This document shows, in pieces, positions 54,482 through 62,245 of a stretch of 64,000 nt of DNA (positions within the stretch are counted from its first letter, which is position 1; every line of letters starts with the position of its first letter). Where the stretch lies: assembly GCF_003668875.1 (NCBI RefSeq), contig NZ_RAWM01000026.1:1-64000 (forward strand). Reading direction: 5' to 3'. Under the pieces are notes generated by a model. It was not told where the DNA came from, ran no database searches, and saw nothing but the letters and a program-made list of their open reading frames with translations. The position numbers and the translations under genes were made by a program. Source of the DNA: Corallococcus interemptor. GTDB lineage: Bacteria > Myxococcota > Myxococcia > Myxococcales > Myxococcaceae.

Positions 54482-56725
54482 ATGGATATCCGCACCCAGA
54501 GCGCTCTACTCGCTTCCATCATCGGTCTGGCGCTGGGCGTGTCCATGTTGTTGCGCCCCCAACGCCCCCGGGTCCTGACGCTCTACTCCGTCTTCACGCT
54601 GACGGTCGCCGGGTACTACCTCAGCCTCTTCTTCCACAGCATCTTCCCCGCCCAGGACTACCGCTGGGTGTCGCGCATCGCGCTCGGGGCGACGGTGCTC
54701 GTCGTCTCCCTGGTACCCGGCGCGGCGGTCGCCTTCTTCCTCGAATTCCTGGGGGTCAGCAAAAGCGCCCATCAGGTCGGCCGGCGGCTCGCCCTCCTGT
54801 CCGGCGTGCTGGGGCTGACGGTCGCCGTTACACCGTTGGCGGACAAACCATGGGCCCGGCTGGCGCTGGGTGCCTGGGTGCTGGGCACGCTGTTCACTTC
54901 CGTGTCCTTGCTGGTGCACCGGGTGCGCACGACGGAGTCGCGCATCGAGCAGTTCCGGCTGGCGTACCTGGCCATTGGCGCGGGCGCGGCGGTGCTGTTC
55001 AACGGGTTGGACTTCCTGTCGCGCAACGACATCCCGTTCCCCACGCTGGGCCCCGTCTTCGCGACGCTCTACCTGTTCTTCCTCGCCCAGACGCTGTTGC
55101 GGCTGCGGCTGATGGACCTGCACGAGCTGCTGGGGAAGATCGCCTCGCAGACGGTGCTGGCCATCATCCTGGCGTCGGTGTTCACGGTGCTGACGGCGTG
55201 GGTGGACGAGAACACGTCGCTCTTCGTCTTCAACACGGTGGTGGCCGCGTTCGTCATCCTCATCCTGTTGGATCCGCTGCGCACCAAGGTGGAGGAGATG
55301 GTGGTGCGCATCTTCTTCCGCGAGCGCTTCGCGCTGCTGGGCACGCTGAGCACCCTGCGCGTGCGCATGGCGTCCGTCATCGAGATTTCAGAGCTGGCGC
55401 GCGTGGTGCTGGACGCGCTCCACGAGACGGGGCGCGTGACGCACGCGTCGGTGTACCTGATGGCGGAGGACCGGCCCGGGTACCGGCTGCTGGATTCGCG
55501 AGGGCCGCTGCCGGTGGCGCTGCTGGACACGGCGGCGGCGCGCGGCGTGCTCTTCGCGGTGGCCAGCGGGCAGAAGGCGGTGCTGCTGGAGAACATCGAG
55601 CGGCGCATCTCCGTGATGCGGGTGCAGGCGGTGGAGGGCAAGCGCTTCCGGGACGAACTGAAGCGGCTCAACGACACGCGCGCGGCGCTGCTCCAGATGA
55701 AGGCCGGCATCAGCGTGCCGCTGATGGGCAACGACCGCGTCATCGGCTTCCTGAACCTGTGGGACGAACGGGTGCCGGAGGCGTACGCGTCGGATGAAAT
55801 CGCGCTCATCCTGGAGGTCTCCGAGCGGATGGCGACGGTGCTGGAGAACTCCAAGCTGTACGAGAAGATCCGCGAGCGGGACCGCCTGGCCGCGCTGGGT
55901 GAGATGGCGGCGGGCCTGGCGCACGAAATCCGCAACCCGCTGGGCGCCATCAAGGGCGCGGCGCAGTGCCTGGACCCCAAGAAGCTGCCGGGCGAGGACG
56001 GCGAGTTCCTGGACGTCATCGTGGAGGAGGTCAACCGGCTCAACGGCGTGGTGACGGCGTTCCTGGATTACTCGCGGCCGCTGAAGCAGAACTTCGGGCC
56101 CACCGACCTCAACGAGGTGGTGACGCGCACGATGCGGCTCATCCAGAACGACATGCCGGCCACGGTGGAGCTGGCGGTGGAGCTGGATCTGCGCCTGCCG
56201 CGCTCGGAGGGTGACGCGGAGCAGCTCAAGCAGGTGTTGATCAACCTGGTGCAGAACGCGGTGCAGGCGCTGGGGCCGCAGCCGGGCCGCATCACGGTGC
56301 GCACGGAGAAGCCGGAGCGCTTCGGCGACCTGCGCAGCGCGGGCGGCGAGTTCGTGGAGGTGCGCGTCTCCGACACGGGCCCGGGCATCCCGGCGGATCA
56401 GCAGCCGCACATCTTCGTGCCCTTCTTCACGACGAAGCAGAAGGGCACGGGGCTGGGGCTCGCCATCTGCCAGCGCATCGTGAAGAACCACGGCGGCAGC
56501 ATCAGCGTGCAGAGCAAGGCGGGCGAAGGCACCACGTTCATCATCCGCCTGCCCGCGCTGCCTTCCGAACCGGTGGAGGCCGCGCTGCCGGATGGCACGC
56601 CCGCGCCGCCCACGCGCCCCTCGCAGCCCGCCCTCCCCGTCCCGGAGGAGCTGCGCGAGCCCGCGCCCGCTTCGAAGACGCCCGAGCCCAAGCCGAAGAA
56701 GGACAAGCGCCGCCGCGCGGGCTGA
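54482..56725 (+). CDS. Membrane histidine kinase with GAF domain
   Basis: Sensor kinase of 747 residues. Seven to eight N-terminal helices (1-260) form a 7TM-like sensor, then a GAF-type domain (about 300-460), a HisKA domain with phospho-His481 in LAHEIRNPLGA, and a HATPase with N, G1 (DTGPGIP) and G2 (GTGLGL) boxes. A Pro/Ala/Lys tail ends it. No response regulator is adjacent. TAGACT ends 12 bases before the ATG and no Shine-Dalgarno is seen. Confidence 0.94.
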   Translation: MDIRTQSALLASIIGLALGVSMLLRPQRPRVLTLYSVFTLTVAGYYLSLFFHSIFPAQDYRWVSRIALGATVLVVSLVPGAAVAFFLEFLGVSKSAHQVGRRLALLSGVLGLTVAVTPLADKPWARLALGAWVLGTLFTSVSLLVHRVRTTESRIEQFRLAYLAIGAGAAVLFNGLDFLSRNDIPFPTLGPVFATLYLFFLAQTLLRLRLMDLHELLGKIASQTVLAIILASVFTVLTAWVDENTSLFVFNTVVAAFVILILLDPLRTKVEEMVVRIFFRERFALLGTLSTLRVRMASVIEISELARVVLDALHETGRVTHASVYLMAEDRPGYRLLDSRGPLPVALLDTAAARGVLFAVASGQKAVLLENIERRISVMRVQAVEGKRFRDELKRLNDTRAALLQMKAGISVPLMGNDRVIGFLNLWDERVPEAYASDEIALILEVSERMATVLENSKLYEKIRERDRLAALGEMAAGLAHEIRNPLGAIKGAAQCLDPKKLPGEDGEFLDVIVEEVNRLNGVVTAFLDYSRPLKQNFGPTDLNEVVTRTMRLIQNDMPATVELAVELDLRLPRSEGDAEQLKQVLINLVQNAVQALGPQPGRITVRTEKPERFGDLRSAGGEFVEVRVSDTGPGIPADQQPHIFVPFFTTKQKGTGLGLAICQRIVKNHGGSISVQSKAGEGTTFIIRLPALPSEPVEAALPDGTPAPPTRPSQPALPVPEELREPAPASKTPEPKPKKDKRRRAG

Positions 56726-56799
56726 GCTTCGCCTGAGCTTCGGGGGAAACGGCCCCCGGCATCCCGTTTCCGGGGAAGACCCGGTAGGCTTGGGGCGCC

Positions 56800-57495
56800 A
56801 TGCAGGCGTGCCCCTTCTGCCAGACGACGATGCGCAACACCTACTCCCGGGGGTTGGTGCGCGACGAGTGCGGTGCCTGCGGTGCCGCCTGGTTCGAGGA
56901 GGAGATGCTGGCGCGCGTCGTCGGCGGTCCCACGCTGACGGCCGTGTTCGAAGCGGCGAAGGGCAAGCCCGGGCGGTGCAAGGGCTGTGAGGCGTCGCTC
57001 CAGTACGTCCCGGGCTGTCCGTCCTGCGGGCGTCAGGCGCCCACCTGTCCCACGTGCGGAAACGCGCCGCTCCCCGAGGTGGAGTTGCGGGACGTGGCGG
57101 TGGACGTCTGCACGAAGTGCCGGGGCGTGGCGCTGGACGCGGAGGAGCTGGCGAAGCTCCAGAAGGCCGCGGAGCCGAAGCCGGAGCCCAGGCCCGCCGC
57201 CGCGGACTTCGAGCACGAGTACGACCCCAAGAAGAGCCTGAGCCTCTTGCCCAAGGTGCGCATCGGCGACGAGCCGGCCTGCGTGACGTGTGGCCGGAGG
57301 ATGGACGTGCGCTACGGCTTCGTCTGGGAGGAGCTGCTGTACTGCGGCAGCTGCGCGCCGGAGGGCTCCGCGCCGTACACGGACGAGCTGACCAAGGCCC
57401 GGCCCAGCGAAGCCTACGGCCGCCGCGCCAGGCACCTGAACAACAGCGCCGCGGAGTCCGCCGTGGTGTGGTTCCTGTCGAAGATCTTCAAGTAG
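56800..57495 (+). CDS. Zinc-ribbon protein (zf-TFIIB-like)
   Basis: Soluble protein of 231 residues with many CxxC pairs: CPFCQTT, CGACGAAW, CKGCEAS, CPSCGRQ, CPTCGN, CTKCRG, CVTCGRR and YCGSCAPE. The first and fifth to sixth pairs match the zf-TFIIB domain (VxVCxxCRGVALDAEEL). The role is unknown. TAGGCT ends 9 bases before the ATG without a Shine-Dalgarno. Confidence 0.88.
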   Translation: MQACPFCQTTMRNTYSRGLVRDECGACGAAWFEEEMLARVVGGPTLTAVFEAAKGKPGRCKGCEASLQYVPGCPSCGRQAPTCPTCGNAPLPEVELRDVAVDVCTKCRGVALDAEELAKLQKAAEPKPEPRPAAADFEHEYDPKKSLSLLPKVRIGDEPACVTCGRRMDVRYGFVWEELLYCGSCAPEGSAPYTDELTKARPSEAYGRRARHLNNSAAESAVVWFLSKIFK

Positions 57496-57496
57496 C

Positions 57497-57529
57497 CGCG
57501 GTTGTAACAATTCTGGTTACAAATCCGCG
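57497..57529. promoter_or_regulatory. AT-rich inverted repeat before the metalloprotease gene
   Basis: TTGTAAC (57502-57508) and GTTACAA (57516-57522) are perfect 7-base inverted repeats with a 7-base spacer, and flanking CGCGG (57497-57501) / CCGCG (57525-57529) extend them. It follows the zinc-ribbon gene stop and precedes the M35-type protease gene. It could be an operator or an mRNA-end hairpin. Confidence 0.45.
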
Positions 57530-57617
57530 CGCCGAGTAGCGCATTTGTCACATTGAAACATCCCTCCGGATTGTCGCACCCTGCCCGGGCAATCAACACC
57601 CAAGCAGGGGGAAGCGG

Positions 57618-59135
57618 ATGAAATGGTTCTGTCTCATCGTGGCCGCGCTCGTGTCGATTCCAGTCCACGCCAGCGCCAGGGAGGCCATTGAAATCAAGCT
57701 CACGTCCAAGGCGACGAAGTTCCCCTCGGACGCGCCCGTGGACCTCGTGGTCACGTTCACGAATGTGTCCGGCAGCCCGGTGCGGCTCCTCGGCTACCAC
57801 ACGCCCGTCCTCGAGGGCATCGAAGCGGACATCCTCACCGTGTCGCTGGGCGACAAGCCCGTCGAGTACATGGGCCGGCTCTACAAGCGCGCGGCGCCCA
57901 CGGATCGCGACTACCTGACGCTCAAGCCGGGAGAGAGCATCTCCGGCGTCGCGTCGCTCTGGGACAACTACGACCTGGCCGTCTCCGGGACCTACTCCAT
58001 CCAATACAAGACGGAGATCTTCAGCCCCCAGTCCGACAAGGAGTTCGCCGTCTCCAACGTCATCACCCTGGACATCGAGGGCCGGGAGCCGCGTCCCAAT
58101 CCGGACGACCTGGAAGACGAGACCAAGATCGTCAGCGGCAACAACGAGAAGTTCAAGGGGTGCAGCGACTCGCAGAAGAGCGCCATCATCGCCGCCCGGG
58201 AGCACGCGTTGAACTACGCGGATGATGCCTATGACTATCTGGTGGCCGGGAACGTCACCTCCCGCTACACGACGTGGTTCGGCGCCTATGACAGCTCACG
58301 CTATGGCACCGTCCGGGAAAACTTCCGGGAGATCCGGGACGCCGTCGACAACGAAGACATCAAGTTCTTCTGCAACTGCAACAAGAGTGCGTATGCCTAT
58401 GTGATTCCCTGGGAGAACTTCAAGGTCCACCTCTGCAAGGCCTTCTGGCCCGCGCCGATGACCGGAAACGACTCCAAGGCAGGGACGTTGATTCACGAGA
58501 TCAGCCACTTCTGGCGGACCGCCAGCACCCGCGACATCGAGTACGGCCACAGCGCGGCGCAGAACCTCGCGGTGACGAAGCCGAACAAGGCCATCAAGAA
58601 CGCGGACTCGCACGAGTACTTCGCCGAGGCCACGCCCTACAGCCCCTACAACCCCTGCGCGCCGACCGTCACGTCGCACACGGGCGCGCCCATCACCGCG
58701 GGATGGGATGGCGCGAACTGCCACGTCATGAACGTCCCCGCCGGCCTGACGTCGTTCGTCCACAACAACGCGTACTACGTCAACGCTCTGCCCGGCACGT
58801 CGTGTCCGGCGCCTTCCGGGTGGGACACCGCGAACTGCTACATCCTCCCCTACCCCTCCTGGAGCACCAGCTACTTCGTCTGGTCCGGGAACCTCTACCT
58901 GACGCCCGGCCCTGGCAATGCGTGCCCGCCGCCCTCGTCGTTCGACGGGGCCAACTGCTACGTCATGCCGCTGCCGTGGGGTTCGACGCCCTTCAAGCAC
59001 GCGAACAACCTCTACATCACGCCGCCGCCCAGCTGCCCCATCGGAGGCTATGACGGCGCGCACTGCCTGGTGGGCACGGCTCCCGCCAGCCGGACCGCGT
59101 TCATCTGGGGTTCGTCGTTCTATTACAGCCACTGA
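57618..59135 (+). CDS. M35-type (aspzincin) metalloprotease with four C-terminal repeats
   Basis: Secreted zinc protease of 505 residues. It has a signal peptide (MKWFCLIVAALVSIPVHASA), a beta-sandwich N-terminal domain like the peptidyl-Lys metallopeptidases, then the catalytic HEISH (293-297) with the third ligand Asp306 in TRDIEYG, fitting aspzincins. From Cys347 to the end four repeats of about 37-49 residues each start near C347, C396, C436 and C473. Each has the form C-P...(W/F/Y)D(G/T)A(N/H)C...P...T.F.(W/H)...(L/Y)Y. These probably bind surface or carbohydrate. Extracellular predation is a likely role, by inference. Confidence 0.87.
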   Translation: MKWFCLIVAALVSIPVHASAREAIEIKLTSKATKFPSDAPVDLVVTFTNVSGSPVRLLGYHTPVLEGIEADILTVSLGDKPVEYMGRLYKRAAPTDRDYLTLKPGESISGVASLWDNYDLAVSGTYSIQYKTEIFSPQSDKEFAVSNVITLDIEGREPRPNPDDLEDETKIVSGNNEKFKGCSDSQKSAIIAAREHALNYADDAYDYLVAGNVTSRYTTWFGAYDSSRYGTVRENFREIRDAVDNEDIKFFCNCNKSAYAYVIPWENFKVHLCKAFWPAPMTGNDSKAGTLIHEISHFWRTASTRDIEYGHSAAQNLAVTKPNKAIKNADSHEYFAEATPYSPYNPCAPTVTSHTGAPITAGWDGANCHVMNVPAGLTSFVHNNAYYVNALPGTSCPAPSGWDTANCYILPYPSWSTSYFVWSGNLYLTPGPGNACPPPSSFDGANCYVMPLPWGSTPFKHANNLYITPPPSCPIGGYDGAHCLVGTAPASRTAFIWGSSFYYSH

Positions 59136-59237
59136 GGACGGACGGACAGCGTGTCATGACGGCTTGTCATTGCCGGCGCCGCGTTCCCTGACACGCAGTC
59201 CGGGTTCCCTCGGGACGCCAGCCGTGCTCCCTCTGGA

Positions 59238-59293
59238 GGGGCCGCTGGCCCCGGGCTTGCTCAAGGCCTCCCTGTTCCAACCAGGGAGGCTTT
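59238..59293 (+). promoter_or_regulatory. Hairpin sequestering the gspC ribosome binding site
   Basis: GCCTCCCTG (59266-59274) and CAGGGAGGC (59282-59290) form a perfect 9-base-pair stem with AAG/TTT extension and a 7-base loop. The 3' arm contains the GGGAGG Shine-Dalgarno of the GTG at 59297. A shorter stem GGGGCC (59238-59243) / GGCCCC (59247-59252) precedes it. Together they could terminate the protease transcript or regulate gspC translation. Confidence 0.6.
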
Positions 59294-59296
59294 CGA

Positions 59297-60157
59297 GTGA
59301 ACCGTGAGCTGCAGCGGCCCGTCCAGGGCCTGTTCGTCCTGCTTGTCTTTGCGTGTGCCCTGACGGCCGCGCTGATCGTGAATCAGGTAGCCGGTGCCTT
59401 CGTGATGCCAGGCATCCCGGCCACCGGGGCCGAGGCTCCGGCACTCGCGAACGCCCCACCCGCGACGGCGCTGGATGGGACGCGGCTGGCCCAGCTGACC
59501 GGGCTCTCGTCCGCTCCCGGAGGGGTGGCGACACCCGAGCCACCGCCGGACCTCCGCCGGAGCACGTTGGGTATCCGGCTGCTGGGCACACTGGTGGCTC
59601 AGGATCCGCATTGGTCCATGGCCTCCGTCCATGAGCTTCCGGCCGGCAGTGCGCGCAGCCTGATGCTCAGCGACACCATCCAGGGTGCCCGCGTCTTCGC
59701 CATCGAGCGGGAGCGCATCCTGCTGCTCGTGGATGGACGGCTCGAATACGTCGACGGCGCCGGGACCGGGGCGCCCGCCTTGGTGAACGTCCAACAAGGA
59801 GGTTCCGGCCTGGGCCGAGGCATCCGCGAGACGGGGCCCGACTCCCGAATCGTCCCCCGCGAGGACGTTACCGAAGCGCTCACGCATCTCAACGACCTGT
59901 CGATGCAGGCGCGCGTGGTCCCCGCCTTCAAGGACGGCCGCCCCGTGGGCTTCAAGCTCTTCTCCATCCGTGAGGACTCGTTCTACTCACGGTTGGGGCT
60001 GCGCAATGGGGACGTGCTCCAGCGCATCAACGGCCTGGACCTGGACAGCCCGGACAAGGCGCTGGAGGCCTTCACGAAGCTGCGCGACGCCCGGCGCATC
60101 GAGCTTCAAATCGAGCGCGGCGGCGCTCCGGTCCGGAAGATCTTCGACGTCCAGTAG
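59297..60157 (+). CDS. gspC: GspC-like type II secretion component, stand-alone
   Basis: Inner-membrane protein of 286 residues. It has one N-terminal helix (about 12-35), a Pro/Ala linker, an HR-type beta region (GIRLLGTLVAQDPHWSMASV), and a C-terminal PDZ-like domain (FKLFSIREDSFYSRLGLRNGD). GspC couples the inner-membrane platform to the GspD secretin. No other gsp gene is in the window. The GTG is supported by GGGAGG 7 bases upstream. Convergent with the ABC-F gene, stops 5 bases apart. Confidence 0.82.
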   Translation: MNRELQRPVQGLFVLLVFACALTAALIVNQVAGAFVMPGIPATGAEAPALANAPPATALDGTRLAQLTGLSSAPGGVATPEPPPDLRRSTLGIRLLGTLVAQDPHWSMASVHELPAGSARSLMLSDTIQGARVFAIERERILLLVDGRLEYVDGAGTGAPALVNVQQGGSGLGRGIRETGPDSRIVPREDVTEALTHLNDLSMQARVVPAFKDGRPVGFKLFSIREDSFYSRLGLRNGDVLQRINGLDLDSPDKALEAFTKLRDARRIELQIERGGAPVRKIFDVQ

Positions 60158-60162
60158 GCCCC

Positions 60163-62121
60163 TTACGCCTGCGCCGCCGCCAGCTTCTCCTGCGCGGCCT
60201 CCCAGCGGGCATAGAGGTCCTCCAGCTCCTCCTTGCCCGTGCGGTGCGCGTCCATCAGCGGCTTCGCGCGGGCGAAGTCGTTGTAGAGCACCGGGTCCGC
60301 CAGCTGCGTCTCGCGGTCCTTCTGCTCGGCCTCCACCTTCGCGATGCGCTCCTCCAGCTTCGCGATCTCCTTCTTGATGGGGCCCTCCACCACGGAGCGC
60401 CGCTGGCGCGCCTCCGCCTCCAGGCGCTTGCGCTCCTTCTCCGACACCGGACCGGTGGCCGCCGCGCCCTTCCCGCTCGACGCGCCCGTGTCCGCGCCCT
60501 CCGCCGCCAGGCGCTGCTGCTCCTGGTGGTAGAGGTATTCGTCCAGGTTGCCCGGGTGCGATGTTAGCTTGCCGTCCGCGACCTCCCAGACGTGCGTGCA
60601 CAGGTTGTTGATGAAGCTGCGGTTGTGGCTCACGAACAGGAGCGTGCCGCCGTACAGCTTCAGCGCCTCAATCAGCATCTCCGACGAGTCCAGGTCCAGG
60701 TGGTTCGTCGGCTCGTCCATCAGGAGGAAGTTGGACGGAATCAGCAGCAGCTTCGCCAGCGCCACGCGCGCGCGCTCGCCACCGCTGAGCACGCCAATGG
60801 GCTTGTCCACGTCATCGCCGCTGAAGAGGAACGCGCCCAGCACGCCGCGCACGTAGCTCTCCGGCTTGTCCGCGGCCAGGGGGCGCACCTCTTCGATGAT
60901 GGTGTTGTGGCGGTCCAGCTTGTCCGCGTGGTGCTGCGCGTAATAGCCCACCACCACGTTGTGCCCCAGCGTCACCTTGCCGGTGTCCGGCGCCAGCTCC
61001 CCCGCCACCATCTTGAGCAGCGTCGTCTTGCCCGCGCCGTTCGCGCCCACCACGGCGATGCGCTGGCCCCGCTCCAGCCGCGCGTCCAGCCCGTTGTAGA
61101 CGGTCAGCGCGCCGTAGCGCTTGGTGATGCCCTCCATCAGCACCACGTCCCGGCCAGAGCGCTCCACTTCCGGGAAGCGGAACTTCATCGTCTGGCGCTC
61201 TTCCAGGACCTGGACCTTCTCCAGCTTGGCCAGCATCTTCGCGCGGCTCTGCGCCTGCTTCGCCTTGGTGGCCTTCGCGCCGAACCGGTCGATGAAGCCC
61301 TGCAGCTCCGCGCGGCGCTGCTCCACCTTCTCCGCGCGCGCCTGCAGGAGAACCATCTCCTCCGCGCGCTGGCGCTTGTAGTCCTCGTAGTTGCCGGCGT
61401 ACTCGCGCACGCCCTCCATCTCCAGCGACACCACCCGGTTGATCTGCCGGTTGAGGAAGTCGCGGTCGTGGGAGATGAGCACCATCGCCTTGTTGGAGCG
61501 GCGCAGGAACCCGTCGAACCACGCGAGCGTGGGCACGTCCAGGTGGTTCGTGGGCTCGTCCAACAGCAGCAGGTCCGGGTCCTGGAGCAGCAGGCCCGCG
61601 AGCGCCGCGCGCATGCGCCAGCCGCCGGACAGCGCCTGGGTGGGCTTGGACAGGTCCGCGTCCTTGAAGCCCAGGCCCTTGAGGATGCGCTCGGCGTGGT
61701 GGCGGCCGTAGCGGTTCTCGAAGTCGTCCAGCTCCGCGTGGAGGTCCGCCAGCGTCTGGGCCAGCTCCAGTTGCTCCTCCTCGTCCGTGCTGGCGGCCAG
61801 GGCGGCTTCCGTGTCCTTCAGCCGGGATTCCAGCGCGTCCCGGCCGGGGACGGTGCTCATGACCGCCTCCACGACGGTGCCCTCCGGCAGGCCGGCGATC
61901 TCCTGGGGGAGGTAGCCCGCCCGGGCCCGGCGGCTGTACTGGACGGTGCCCCCGTCCGGCTGGCTCACCCCGGCGATGATCTTCATCAGGGACGACTTGC
62001 CCGTCCCGTTGGCCCCCACCAGGCCCACCCGGTCCCTGGGACCGAGGGTGAAATTGTCCTCGTCGAAGAGGACCTTCTTTCCGTAGGCGAGGCTGATGTC
62101 CTGGGCGATGACGAGGCTCAT
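60163..62121 (-). CDS. ABC-F ATPase (EttA/Uup-like)
   Basis: Ribosome-associated ATPase of 652 residues with two ABC domains. Walker A motifs are GANGTGKSS and GANGAGKTT. Signature motifs are LSGGWRMR and LSGGERAR, and Walker B are LLLLDEPTNHLD and LLMDEPTNHLD. The linker and a coiled-coil C terminus are present. The ATG at 62121 places the ABC domain correctly. Family members regulate translation or rescue stalled ribosomes; antibiotic resistance in some. Confidence 0.95.
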   Translation of the reverse strand: MSLVIAQDISLAYGKKVLFDEDNFTLGPRDRVGLVGANGTGKSSLMKIIAGVSQPDGGTVQYSRRARAGYLPQEIAGLPEGTVVEAVMSTVPGRDALESRLKDTEAALAASTDEEEQLELAQTLADLHAELDDFENRYGRHHAERILKGLGFKDADLSKPTQALSGGWRMRAALAGLLLQDPDLLLLDEPTNHLDVPTLAWFDGFLRRSNKAMVLISHDRDFLNRQINRVVSLEMEGVREYAGNYEDYKRQRAEEMVLLQARAEKVEQRRAELQGFIDRFGAKATKAKQAQSRAKMLAKLEKVQVLEERQTMKFRFPEVERSGRDVVLMEGITKRYGALTVYNGLDARLERGQRIAVVGANGAGKTTLLKMVAGELAPDTGKVTLGHNVVVGYYAQHHADKLDRHNTIIEEVRPLAADKPESYVRGVLGAFLFSGDDVDKPIGVLSGGERARVALAKLLLIPSNFLLMDEPTNHLDLDSSEMLIEALKLYGGTLLFVSHNRSFINNLCTHVWEVADGKLTSHPGNLDEYLYHQEQQRLAAEGADTGASSGKGAAATGPVSEKERKRLEAEARQRRSVVEGPIKKEIAKLEERIAKVEAEQKDRETQLADPVLYNDFARAKPLMDAHRTGKEELEDLYARWEAAQEKLAAAQA

Positions 62122-62206
62122 GGCGGAGGGGGGAGATAACAGCCGGGGAGCCCCACGGGAACGGTTCTGATGCCTGCCTGACTGCCCAGGGAGCACATCT
62201 CCCCGG

Positions 62207-62235
62207 TTGGGTGGAAGGCGGGGCTTGCCTATACT
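62207..62235 (+). promoter_or_regulatory. Promoter for the distal Ser/Thr kinase, leaderless-type
   Basis: TTGGGT (62207-62212) and TATACT (62230-62235) are 17 bases apart. The -10 ends 10 bases before the ATG at 62246, where no Shine-Dalgarno is visible. Confidence 0.55.
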
Positions 62236-62245
62236 CCCGGCACCC

